Shown one piece after another: positions 51,546-60,465 of a DNA stretch of 64,000 nt (position 1 is the stretch's first letter; every line of letters begins with the position of its first letter). The translations under genes and the position numbers were made by a program. This DNA is from GCA-2731375 sp964344935 (lineage in GTDB: Bacteria > Pseudomonadota > Alphaproteobacteria > GCA-2731375): contig CAYFPL010000012.1 in the NCBI GenBank assembly GCA_964344935.1, forward strand, positions 1 through 64,000, given 5' to 3'. The notes under the pieces were generated by a model. That model ran no database searches and was not told the origin of the DNA. It saw nothing but the letters and a program-made list of their open reading frames with translations.

Positions 51546-52279
51546 TGCAGCTTTTCTCGGCGCACCTGAAAGCGCAAATGGTGGAGCTTTGGCGTTCGCC
51601 GTCCTATTGGGTTCCGACCCTGCTGTTCCCGGCCATGCTCTATTCGTTCTTTGGTGCCGGATTTCCCGCCAATAGCGCGGTGGCCGCGCTGGTAATGGCG
51701 TCGTTCACAGTTTATGCGGTTATCGGCGTCGCCTTCTATCAGTTCGGTGTCGGCATCGCGCAGGACCGCGAGAGCCCTTGGGAGGATTACTTGCGCACTC
51801 TGCCGGCTGGGCCGCTACCCCGCATCGCCGGTCGCATTGTCAACGCGGCGCTATTCGCAGTTGCCGCCGCCGCGCTTGTGGTGCTTACGGCGCTTTTCAT
51901 GACAGCCCCAAAGGTGTCGTATCCGGGATTGTTGCTGCTTGCCCTGGTATGCCTTCTGGCATCGCCGCCATTCGCCTTGCTGGGTGTCGCGTTGGGCTAT
52001 TGGACAAACGCCAAGGCAGCAGTCGCGGTTGCCAACCTGATTTATCTCCCGATGGCGTACCTGGGTGGACTTTGGTTGCCGCCCCATAGACTGCCAGCAG
52101 CGGTCCAGCCGCTTTCTGAAGTCATGCCGACGCGGCATTTCGGCGAGCTGGCCTGGTCGGCGGTCGCGGGGACTCCCCTGCCTATATCCAGCGTTCTATG
52201 GCTCGCCGCGTATACGGCAATATTCGGCGCACTGGCCCTGTGGGGCTATCGCAGCAATGAACGCGATCGTTACCGATAG
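51542..52279 (+). CDS. ABC-2 type permease
   Basis: The protein has 245 residues, with six hydrophobic segments: an ABC2_membrane-type fold. It begins MMQLFSAHLKAQMVELWRSP, has QDRESPWEDYLRTLPAGPLP in the first cytoplasmic loop and ends in a short basic tail. It forms the exporter with the overlapping ATPase gene. ATG 51542 lies on the ATPase stop. Confidence 0.9.
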   Translation: MMQLFSAHLKAQMVELWRSPSYWVPTLLFPAMLYSFFGAGFPANSAVAALVMASFTVYAVIGVAFYQFGVGIAQDRESPWEDYLRTLPAGPLPRIAGRIVNAALFAVAAAALVVLTALFMTAPKVSYPGLLLLALVCLLASPPFALLGVALGYWTNAKAAVAVANLIYLPMAYLGGLWLPPHRLPAAVQPLSEVMPTRHFGELAWSAVAGTPLPISSVLWLAAYTAIFGALALWGYRSNERDRYR

Positions 52280-52337
52280 GAAACTACAAATACGGTAACT
52301 CTCTGGCTTCGGCCGGTTGCGGCCGACTGGTGCGCCA

Positions 52338-54245
52338 TTATGTGCTGTTTCCACTAGGGTAGCCGATGCCTTGCAGAGCCTCGGTGATCTCATCCAGGAT
52401 CACTGGGTCATCGATGGTAGCGGGCATTTTCCATTCCTTGCCGTCGGCGATGGCGGCCATGGTGCCGCGCAGGATCTTGCCCGAGCGGGTTTTCGGCAGC
52501 CGTGCCACCACCGTGCAGGTCTTGAAGGCGGCGACGGGGCCGATTTCGGCCCGCACCTTGCCGACCAATTCCTGGCAGATGGTACCTTCGTCCCGGTCGA
52601 CGCCGGCCTTGAGTACCACGAAGCCTACAGGCACTTGGCCCTTGAGATTGTCAGCCACGCCGACGACGGCGCATTCCGCCACGTCGCCATGACCCGCCAG
52701 CACCTCTTCCATGCCGCCCGTGGACAGGCGGTGGCCGGCCACGTTGATGATGTCGTCGGTGCGGGACATGATGTAGAGATAGCCATCCTCGTCCTGATAG
52801 CCCGCATCGGCGGTTTTGTAGTAGCCGGGGAATTCGGACATGTAGGATTCGACATAGCGATCGTCATTGTTCCACAAAGTGGGCAGACAGCCGGGCGGCA
52901 ACGGCAGCTTTACCACGATGGCCCCGGTCTCGCCCCGGGGAACTTCCTTGCTGGCCTCGTCCACCACCTGGACGTCATAGCCGGGCACCGCCTTGGTGGG
53001 GGAGCCGTACTTCACCGGCAGCGGCCCCAGACCCATGCAGTTGGAGGCGATGGGCCAACCGGTTTCGGTCTGCCACCAATGATCGATCACCGGCTTCTTG
53101 AGCTGCTGTTCCGCCCACTGGATGGTATCGGGGTCAGCCCGCTCGCCAGCCAGGAACAGGATGCGGAATTTCGAAAGGTCATATTTCGACAGCAATGCGC
53201 CATCGGGGTCTTCCTTGCGGATGGCCCGGAAGGCAGTCGGCGCGGTGAAAAGGGAGACGCATTTGTGCTGCTCGATCACCCGCCAGAAGACTCCGGCATC
53301 GGGCGTGCCCACGGGCTTGCCCTCGAACAGGATCGTGGTGGCGCCGTGAAACAAGGGCGCATAGACGATATAGGAATGGCCCACGACCCAGCCTACGTCA
53401 GAGGCGGACCACCACACTTCGCCCGGGTCCACGTCGTAGATGTTCTTCATGGACCATTTCAGGGCAACCAGATGGCCGCCGTTGTCCCGGACAACACCCT
53501 TTGGGATCCCAGTGGTGCCAGAGGTGTAGAGGATATACAGCGGGTCGGTCGCCAGAACCGTGACGCAGTCCGCCGGCTGCGCGGCCGCCATGACATCGTT
53601 CCAGTCATGGTCCCGGCCCGGGACCAGTTCCGCCGTCTCCATCTCCCGCTGCAGGATGACGCAGGCGTCCGGCGTGTGGCTGGCCATGGCGATGGCGCCA
53701 TCCAGTAGCGGTTTGTAGGGTACGACGCGGCCCGGCTCGATACCGCAGGATGCCGAGACGATGACCTTGGGCTTGGCATCGTCGATGCGGGTTGCCAGTT
53801 CATTGGCAGCGAAACCGCCGAAGACCACGGAATGCACCGCTCCGATGCGGGCACAGGCCAGCATGGCAACCGCCGTCTCTGGTACCATGGGCATGTAGAT
53901 GATGACCCGGTCGCCTTTTTCGACGCCCAGGCCACGCAGCATGCCGGCGCATTGGGCTACCTGGGCCTGCAATTCGGCATAGGTGATCGTGCGCATGCTG
54001 TTGGTGATGGGGGAATCATAGATGATTGCCGCCTGATCGCCGCGGCCGGCCTCCACATGCCGGTCGACGGCATTGAAACAGGTGTTGGTTTCGGCGCCGG
54101 GGAACCAGCGATAAAACGGCGGACGGCTGTCGTCCAGTATCTTGTCCCAGGTTTTCATCCAGTGGACGCCCTGCGCCGCCTCGGTCCAGAAGGATTCCGG
54201 GTCGCGCTGCCAGGCGCCATAGACTTCCTCGTATCCGCCGGCCAT
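52338..54245 (-). CDS. prpE: Propionyl-CoA synthetase (acyl-CoA ligase, AMP-forming)
   Basis: The protein has 635 residues. It is an acetyl-/propionyl-CoA synthetase: P-loop YTSGTTGIPKGVV (about 257-269), WWQTETGWP (about 396-404), the motif YKTADAGYQDEDGYLYIMSRTDD, read as MSRTDDIINVAGHRLST, and the conserved acylation-site Lys in KTRSGKILRGT near residue 585. The N-terminus (YEEVYGAWQRDPESFW) and the length favour PrpE over Acs. ATG 54245 is chosen because the conserved part begins there. Confidence 0.88.
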   Translation of the reverse strand: MAGGYEEVYGAWQRDPESFWTEAAQGVHWMKTWDKILDDSRPPFYRWFPGAETNTCFNAVDRHVEAGRGDQAAIIYDSPITNSMRTITYAELQAQVAQCAGMLRGLGVEKGDRVIIYMPMVPETAVAMLACARIGAVHSVVFGGFAANELATRIDDAKPKVIVSASCGIEPGRVVPYKPLLDGAIAMASHTPDACVILQREMETAELVPGRDHDWNDVMAAAQPADCVTVLATDPLYILYTSGTTGIPKGVVRDNGGHLVALKWSMKNIYDVDPGEVWWSASDVGWVVGHSYIVYAPLFHGATTILFEGKPVGTPDAGVFWRVIEQHKCVSLFTAPTAFRAIRKEDPDGALLSKYDLSKFRILFLAGERADPDTIQWAEQQLKKPVIDHWWQTETGWPIASNCMGLGPLPVKYGSPTKAVPGYDVQVVDEASKEVPRGETGAIVVKLPLPPGCLPTLWNNDDRYVESYMSEFPGYYKTADAGYQDEDGYLYIMSRTDDIINVAGHRLSTGGMEEVLAGHGDVAECAVVGVADNLKGQVPVGFVVLKAGVDRDEGTICQELVGKVRAEIGPVAAFKTCTVVARLPKTRSGKILRGTMAAIADGKEWKMPATIDDPVILDEITEALQGIGYPSGNST

Positions 54246-54454
54246 GACAATTTCCTCCCCGCCATGTGCTAAGCCATTGCGATACCTATTATGAAGGTTC
54301 AGCCTGGGCAAGTCATGAAGCGATCACGGATTGTGGAGGGGCAAACTGTCCCGACCATCGCTATGACATCGGAATTGTGCCTTTGGAACGAACCGCGCCG
54401 AAACGAAGCCTGCAAAAACAGGGCCCAGTGGGCGGAATTCCTCTTCCGCCCCCG

Positions 54455-54922
54455 TCAGCCTTCGTAGACCGGTGGCAGAACCGAAGTTAGGTCATAGGTA
54501 TCGAAGCCTTTGGGCGCCTTCATGACCGCATTGGCCCGCAGGGACAATTCACCGTCGGCGTAGAGGCGGCCCTCGGCGAAGACCATGCTGCGGGTCTGTT
54601 TCACCACGTCGCCATGGGCCTCGACCCACTGCCCCTCCCGCACCGGAGAGAGGAAGTCGGAGGTCATGCTGACCGTGACCATGAAGCCAGGATGGCCCGT
54701 TTCGATATTGGCGTTAAAGCCCAGTTCGATGTCCATCAAGGTGAAAAGCATGCCGCCATGGCAGATCCGGGCTGCATTGACATGCTTCTCGCCGCAGCGG
54801 AAGCCGAATACCACTTTGTTTCCCAGGTTCTTCAAGAACAACGGCCCAATGGTGCCGTAATAGAAGAGATCCGGTTCCCAAGGGTGAAAACCGGGCGGGG
54901 GATCATACGCTTCGAATGACAT
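54455..54922 (-). CDS. PaaI-family hotdog thioesterase
   Basis: The protein has 155 residues, one hotdog domain. The motif ICHGGMLFTLMDIELGFNA (about 53-71) holds the catalytic-type Gly-Gly and Asp. It is related to, but clearly different from, the protein at 25052-25462. It acts on acyl-CoA or similar; the substrate is not known. The neighbouring prpE gene suggests acyl-CoA metabolism. Confidence 0.85.
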   Translation of the reverse strand: MSFEAYDPPPGFHPWEPDLFYYGTIGPLFLKNLGNKVVFGFRCGEKHVNAARICHGGMLFTLMDIELGFNANIETGHPGFMVTVSMTSDFLSPVREGQWVEAHGDVVKQTRSMVFAEGRLYADGELSLRANAVMKAPKGFDTYDLTSVLPPVYEG

Positions 54923-54990
54923 AGGCTACCTTGAACAGGGACTAAGACGCCGCCGAACCTAACCGCAATTAGCCGCAGGGCAAAATGGAA

Positions 54991-55018
54991 AGCCCCGGCC
55001 AAAATCATGGCCAGGGCT
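54991..55018 (-). terminator. Hairpin downstream of the metallo-beta-lactamase-fold gene
   Basis: The arms AGCCCCGGCC (54991-55000) and GGCCAGGGCT (55009-55018) pair with one mismatch, and in the minus reading TTTCCATTTT follows. It lies 23 bases after the stop at 55041 and is a probable terminator. Confidence 0.6.
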
Positions 55019-55040
55019 CTCGCGTTCGCCTTTTGTCACT

Positions 55041-56003
55041 CTAACAGCCGGAGGTACACTTCCCGCCGCCATCGAACGACATAGTCCTGCCGCTCAAAGG
55101 AATATGGACAGGTACCTTGACCGCCTTTTGGAAAGTATCGGTACGAGTGCCGGCGCGCACCTTGCCACCCTGGGTCGCCGGTTCGTTGGCATGGGAGGCG
55201 ATGACGGAAACCGGCTTGACCATCTCGTTGATGACATAGGCTGCTTCCTTGGGACCAGTGGTGAAGGTATCGCCGATATTCATGACCACCAGTTCGGCCT
55301 TGTAATAGCCGCGTACGACCAGATCCTGTTCCGCCGTCATGCCTGTATCCCCTGAGAGATAAGCGACCAGGCCGTTGGTGAACTGCAGGATATAGCCGGT
55401 GGGCGGGCCCACGTAACCGCCCATCCCCGCAGCCTTCATGGCCTTGCCCAGATCGCCGCCGATCATGGCCGGATTAAGGCCATTACTGTGGGACGCTGGC
55501 ACTGTCGAGATCTTCACGCCGCCTACCTTCTTGGTTGCGCCAAAGCGGGCGAGGACGGAGTTCTTCGGATTGCCGCCCAAGCCTTTCAGCTTGCCGGCAA
55601 AGAAGGGTGGCATTTCGCTGCCTGTTACGATCTTCGCATTCTTGGCAAAGGCGATGTTGACCGCGTTGGTCTGCGGCACGGCCACGACCGACATCTCGGG
55701 CTTATTGCATTTCGATGCGTTGGGCGCCTTGGTATGGCGGTCGCCCACGTGATCGCCGTGCATGTGGCTGACCAGAACCGCGTTGATATTGCCGAGGCGT
55801 GGATCCTGTGGCCCGGCGACGGTGCGGCCGGGATCATAGAGAAGTCTGGTGCCGTCGGGATCCTCGAAGATCATAGCCCTATCGAGGATACAAAATTCGC
55901 CGTCGACACCGCCAAGAGGTGTCACCTTTACATCCGCGGCATGGGCGGCCTGCACGGCAAAGCCAAGCCCAAGCGCCGATACAATCGCTGCTATTCGTCG
56001 CAT
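55041..56003 (-). CDS. Secreted metallo-beta-lactamase-fold hydrolase
   Basis: The protein has 320 residues with a signal peptide (about 1-22, ending AHA). The metal motif HMHGDH lies at about residues 81-86, followed by ASHSNG (about 169-174), YLSGDTGMT (about 212-220) and VIASHANEP near 265. These are the zinc ligands of the UlaG-like/MBL group. Two Cys close to the C-terminus (CTSGC) may form a disulphide. Substrate unknown; periplasmic. Confidence 0.85.
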   Translation of the reverse strand: MRRIAAIVSALGLGFAVQAAHAADVKVTPLGGVDGEFCILDRAMIFEDPDGTRLLYDPGRTVAGPQDPRLGNINAVLVSHMHGDHVGDRHTKAPNASKCNKPEMSVVAVPQTNAVNIAFAKNAKIVTGSEMPPFFAGKLKGLGGNPKNSVLARFGATKKVGGVKISTVPASHSNGLNPAMIGGDLGKAMKAAGMGGYVGPPTGYILQFTNGLVAYLSGDTGMTAEQDLVVRGYYKAELVVMNIGDTFTTGPKEAAYVINEMVKPVSVIASHANEPATQGGKVRAGTRTDTFQKAVKVPVHIPLSGRTMSFDGGGKCTSGC

Positions 56004-56169
56004 TTACGTTGCTCCCCATCCATTATTCGCGTTGCCTCACGCGCTTCACCCGGGATGATTGTCTTTGAAGCGGTGCGTTGGCAAGGGATCAGTTCCATGG
56101 GTTAGGATCAATTTGTCTTGAACACTGCATTGCGCCGGCCGATCCGGCGGCGCCCGATGAAGGATCAAT

Positions 56170-57465
56170 ATGGCCGAAAGAGTCACCTTGGGCGGCGCCT
56201 ATCGGTTCTTCCTGCCCCTGATCCTGATGACAGAGCTCAATATGATCTCCAAATCGGTGATCAATGCGGCGCTGGCGCGATCGCCGGATCAGAACGTCAC
56301 CCTTGCCGCCTTCCATGTCGCCTTCACACTTTATTTTGCATTGTCGTCGAGCACGGAAGTCTGCTCCCTCATCACGCTTTCTTATCTGAAGACCAAGCAG
56401 GCGTTGGCGCCGCTATTGCGTTTCATGGTGCTGATCGTTGCAGTGCCCTGGGTCATCGCCCAGTTCCTGGCCTTCTCGACACTTGGTGACTGGGCCTATG
56501 GCGATCTGTTCGGGGCATCAGACGCGGTGGTCGTGCAGGCCAAATCGGCAACCTTTCTGCTTTCTCTCAGCGCACCGATCCTGATCACCCGATCCATCTG
56601 TTTCGGCCTGATCCTGGCCCATCAACGCACCATCTTTATCACCTACGCCACATTCGTGCGTCTGATATCGCTGGCGGGCTCCCTGTTCTTTTTGCCGCAG
56701 TTCTTCCACGGCGCCTCTATAGGCGCGGCGGCCCTGGTCCTTTGCATGGCCTTCGAAACCGTCGTCGCCTTGGCCTTCGCACGGCGCCTTTTCAGCAACT
56801 TACCCAGCACGTCAGGATCGACCCCGCCTAGCACGCGCGCGCAGTGGCGCTTCGCCTGGCCCTTGATGCTGAATACCTCGTCCGAAATGGGCGTGGTCAC
56901 TGTCATCAGTATTTTTCTCGGTTTTCTGGCCAATCCGGATCTGGCCCTGGCTGCGTTCAATGTGGTCTACGGCCTGGTCAGCCTGCTGATGAGCCCCATG
57001 CGCAATCTGCTGCAAACGGCACAGACCCTGGTGCAAACCAGATCCGATCGACGGCCGCTTTACCTGTTTGCCCTGCATTTAATCGGTTTCTTCGCTCTAC
57101 TGGGTATCGTTCTGTTCTACACGCCATTAGAAGCCGTCATTCTGGTGGATGCCATGGGTCTGGAGGCGGAGTTGCGGCATTACTGCCGACCCGCCATGCA
57201 ATTGGCTTTTCTGATGGCGGCGGCCTGGGCGTTCTCGGCCTTGTTCCGCGGCCTTCTCGCCGGCGCCAGGAACACCACGATGTTGGCTGCCAGCGGCCTA
57301 TCCAGGATTGCCATGGCCATACTGGTATCCGGCGCAGGATTGCTGTTGGCCGGGGCTAATGGTGCGGTCATCGGGATCGTCGGCTGGATCATGGGATACG
57401 GTACGGAAGCGGCCGTGCTCGCCCTGCAATTGCGCCGACTGGACCGGCGCCGCGACGAGGCTTGA
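56170..57465 (+). CDS. MATE-like (MOP superfamily) transporter
   Basis: The protein has 431 residues with about 12 hydrophobic segments in two similar halves (split near residue 215). The start MAERVTLGGAYRFFLPLILMTELNMISKSVINAAL has the layout of the MOP superfamily, perhaps closest to the ANKH-like or MATE branch. Other conserved-looking stretches are NTSSEMGVVTVISIFLG at the start of the second half and SPMRNLLQTAQTLV. The substrate cannot be told. It has a short intergenic gap before typA. Confidence 0.75.
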   Translation: MAERVTLGGAYRFFLPLILMTELNMISKSVINAALARSPDQNVTLAAFHVAFTLYFALSSSTEVCSLITLSYLKTKQALAPLLRFMVLIVAVPWVIAQFLAFSTLGDWAYGDLFGASDAVVVQAKSATFLLSLSAPILITRSICFGLILAHQRTIFITYATFVRLISLAGSLFFLPQFFHGASIGAAALVLCMAFETVVALAFARRLFSNLPSTSGSTPPSTRAQWRFAWPLMLNTSSEMGVVTVISIFLGFLANPDLALAAFNVVYGLVSLLMSPMRNLLQTAQTLVQTRSDRRPLYLFALHLIGFFALLGIVLFYTPLEAVILVDAMGLEAELRHYCRPAMQLAFLMAAAWAFSALFRGLLAGARNTTMLAASGLSRIAMAILVSGAGLLLAGANGAVIGIVGWIMGYGTEAAVLALQLRRLDRRRDEA

Positions 57466-57556
57466 TGAAGGCACTGGACGGCAGCACAGGAGCGTTGTAT
57501 GTCTCCGCCCCGCCCCATGCGATGGGCCCAATCCTAGCATTCGCGACGAGTATTCC

Positions 57557-59380
57557 ATGCCGCTGCGCAACATCGCCATCATCGCCCATGTGGATCATGG
57601 CAAGACCACTTTGGTGGACGCCATGTTCCGCCAATCCGGCACTTTCAGAGCAAATCAGAAGGTGGCGGAGCGGGCTATGGATTCCAACGATCTGGAGAAG
57701 GAGCGTGGCATCACCATCCTTTCCAAATGCACATCGATCGACTGGCAGGGTACCCGTATAAACATCGTGGATACGCCGGGCCACGCGGATTTCGGTGGCG
57801 AGGTGGAACGCATCCTGAAGATGGTTGATGGGGTGGTGCTGCTGGTGGATGCGGCCGAAGGGCCCATGCCCCAGACAAAGTTCGTCACCGCCAAGGCCCT
57901 GGCTTTGGGTTTGCGCCCCATCGTGATCATCAACAAGGTGGATCGCGGCGATGCCCGGCCTGATGAAGTTTTGGACGAGGTATTCGATCTGTTCACAGCG
58001 TTGGACGCCAACGAGGACCAGTTGGATTTTCCCTATCTCTATGCAGTGGGTAGGGACGGCTGGGCCAGCGACGACGCGGCGGCGGGCGGCGGCGATCTGA
58101 CTCCCTTGTTCGAATTGCTATTACTCCATGTGGCCCCGCCCGAGGGCGATGCGGCGGCGCCTTTCTCGATGATCGCCACCCTGCTGGATGCGGATCCCTA
58201 TTTGGGCCGCGTGCTGACGGGCCGGGTACAATCGGGCCGGCTGACCCAGAACGCAACCATCCATGCCCTGCGCGGCGACGGCGGCGTCGTCGAAACGGCC
58301 CGTGTAACCAAGCTGCTAGCGTTTCGCGGACTGGAACGGGTGCCTGTGGAACAGGTCGCAGCAGGGGACATTATCGCCATCGCCGGGTTGCAGACGGCAA
58401 CTGTGGCCGACACTCTGGCGGATCCCGCCGTGACAGAGGCGATCGCCGCCCCGCCGATCGATCCGCCCACCCTTGCTATGCGGTTCGCCATCAACGATTC
58501 GCCGCTTGCCGGCCATGATGGCTCGAAAGTGCAAAGCCGCGTGATCCGCGACCGGCTCCTGGCCGAGGCCGAGGGCAACGTCGCCATCCGCGTCAGTGAA
58601 ACCGGCGAAAAGGACGCTTTCGAGGTGGCAGGGCGCGGCGAACTGCAGTTGGGCGTCTTAATCGAAACCATGCGGCGGGAAGGTTTTGAGCTGACCATCG
58701 GCCGGCCGAGGGTGCTTTACCGGGACGATCCCGACGGCGGCGGGCGGTTGGAGCCCATCGAGGAAGTCTCCATCGACGTGGATGACGAATTTACCGGCGT
58801 GGTCGTGGAGAAGATGGCCGAGCGCAAGGGCGAGATGACCGATATGCGCCCCTTCGGTGTGGGACGGACCCGAATTACCTTTTTGGCACCCTCGCGGGGT
58901 CTGATCGGCTATCACGGCGAATTCCTGACCGATACCCGCGGCACCGGCATCATGCATCGCCTCTATCACAGCTATGCTCCCTACAAGGGACCGATCCAAG
59001 GCCGTCATGTGGGCGCCATCGTTTCGACCCAGGCGGGGACATCTGTGCCCTTTGCCCTATGGAACCTGGAAGAGCGCGGTGTGCTATTCATCGGTCCCGG
59101 TGAGCAGGTTTACGAGGGCATGATCATCGGCGAAAACGCCAAGCTTTCCGATCTTGAGGTCAACCCCCTCAAGGCCAAGCAATTGACCAATATCCGGGCG
59201 GCTGGCAAGGACGATGCCGTGCGCCTGACGCCGCCCCGGCGCATGAGCCTGGAGCAGGCCATCGCCTATATCAGTGATGACGAGGTGGTCGAAGTTACCC
59301 CGAACCATGTCCGCCTGCGCAAGGCCACCCTGGACCCCCACCAACGCAAGCGGGAACGGCGCGCCGCAATGGCGGGCTAG
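57557..59380 (+). CDS. typA: Ribosome-associated GTPase TypA/BipA
   Basis: The protein has 607 residues, normal for TypA. G1 is AHVDHGKTTLVD (about 9-20), switch I has ERGITILSK, G3 is DTPGHADFGGEVER (about 74-87) and G4 is NKVDR. The C-terminal unique region has SRGLIGYHGEFLTDTRGTGIMHR (about 455-477, read as GLIGYHGEFLTD). It acts on the ribosome under stress or cold. ATG 57557 is chosen since the GTPase starts there; the longer open frame upstream runs through the end of the MATE-like gene. Confidence 0.93.
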   Translation: MPLRNIAIIAHVDHGKTTLVDAMFRQSGTFRANQKVAERAMDSNDLEKERGITILSKCTSIDWQGTRINIVDTPGHADFGGEVERILKMVDGVVLLVDAAEGPMPQTKFVTAKALALGLRPIVIINKVDRGDARPDEVLDEVFDLFTALDANEDQLDFPYLYAVGRDGWASDDAAAGGGDLTPLFELLLLHVAPPEGDAAAPFSMIATLLDADPYLGRVLTGRVQSGRLTQNATIHALRGDGGVVETARVTKLLAFRGLERVPVEQVAAGDIIAIAGLQTATVADTLADPAVTEAIAAPPIDPPTLAMRFAINDSPLAGHDGSKVQSRVIRDRLLAEAEGNVAIRVSETGEKDAFEVAGRGELQLGVLIETMRREGFELTIGRPRVLYRDDPDGGGRLEPIEEVSIDVDDEFTGVVVEKMAERKGEMTDMRPFGVGRTRITFLAPSRGLIGYHGEFLTDTRGTGIMHRLYHSYAPYKGPIQGRHVGAIVSTQAGTSVPFALWNLEERGVLFIGPGEQVYEGMIIGENAKLSDLEVNPLKAKQLTNIRAAGKDDAVRLTPPRRMSLEQAIAYISDDEVVEVTPNHVRLRKATLDPHQRKRERRAAMAG

Positions 59381-59446
59381 CACGGGTCCGTTTGAAGCCG
59401 GTTCGAAACCGGATATGCTTCGCCATCACCTTTCAGTGCGAGATAT

Positions 59447-60457
59447 ATGATGGCTGAACCGGCAACGACCCCGCTGACCCTGGACGATATCGAACAGCTA
59501 AGCCGGAAGGTGTTTTCTTCCAACGGTTGCGACGAGGCGAACACCAATGCGCTGGTGCGCACCGTGGTGACGGCCGAACGGGATGGCTCCGTCTCCCACG
59601 GTTTGTTCCGGGTGCCGGGGTATATTGCGTCGCTCAGAAGCGGCAAGGTCAACGGCAAGGCCCGGCCTATGGTCAACAATGCCCTGCCGGCCATCGTCAA
59701 TGTACATGGTGACAATGGCTTTGCGCCCTTGGCCATCGAAACTGGGGTGCCGGTCTTGGCACAGGCGGCCAAGAACCTGGGAGTCGCCGTCATGACCATC
59801 ACCCACAATTATCACTTTGCCGCCATGTGGCCGGAAGTGGAAGCCTTGGCCGAGCAAGGCCTAATCGGGATCGCCTGCGTCAGTTCCAAGCCGTACGTGG
59901 CGCCGGCGGGAGGCGCGAAGGCGCTGTTCGGGACCAATCCCATCTCTTTCGCTTGGCCCCGGCCTGGAAAGATGCCGGTAGTGGTGGACATGGCCACGGC
60001 CGCCATGGCCCATGGCGAAATCCAAATTGCGGCCCGAGAAGGGCATGACGTGCCCCTTGGCGCGGGACTGGACGAGCATGGCAACGAGACCACGGATCCC
60101 AAGGAAATCCTGAAGGGTGTGCTATTGCCGTTTGGCGGCTACAAGGGGTCGGCCATTGCCCTGATGGTGGAACTGTTGGCTGGCGGTGCCGTGGGTGATC
60201 ACTTCGGCTTTGAATCTGAATTAGCAGACAACAACGACGGCGGTCCTGCCGTTGGCGGCGAATTCATGCTCGCTTTCGCGCCGGAATTACTGGCTGGTCC
60301 GGGCTGGGCCGAACATTGCGAAGGCTTCTTTGAACGCTTCGATGCCATTGAAGGTGCCCGCCTTCCAGGCCGACGCCGCCATGACAACCGGCAATCAAAG
60401 GCACCCCGCCAGATCAACGCCGCACTTGTGGAGCGGATCAGGGGCTTATGTTGCTAA
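59447..60457 (+). CDS. Ldh-family (malate/L-lactate dehydrogenase-like) oxidoreductase
   Basis: The protein has 336 residues. Motifs are ERDGSVSHGLFRVPGY (about 45-60), ITHNYHFAAMWPEVEALA (about 117-134), KALFGTNPISFAWP and VVDMATAAMAHGEI (about 181-194), and LPFGGYKGSAIALMVELL (about 225-242). Those are hallmarks of the NAD(P)-dependent family that includes delta1-piperideine-2-carboxylate reductase and sulpholactate dehydrogenase. The exact substrate is open. Two ATG codons in a row (59447 and 59450) both fit. It converges on hutU. Confidence 0.85.
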   Translation: MMAEPATTPLTLDDIEQLSRKVFSSNGCDEANTNALVRTVVTAERDGSVSHGLFRVPGYIASLRSGKVNGKARPMVNNALPAIVNVHGDNGFAPLAIETGVPVLAQAAKNLGVAVMTITHNYHFAAMWPEVEALAEQGLIGIACVSSKPYVAPAGGAKALFGTNPISFAWPRPGKMPVVVDMATAAMAHGEIQIAAREGHDVPLGAGLDEHGNETTDPKEILKGVLLPFGGYKGSAIALMVELLAGGAVGDHFGFESELADNNDGGPAVGGEFMLAFAPELLAGPGWAEHCEGFFERFDAIEGARLPGRRRHDNRQSKAPRQINAALVERIRGLCC

Positions 60458-60465
60458 TCCAGTTG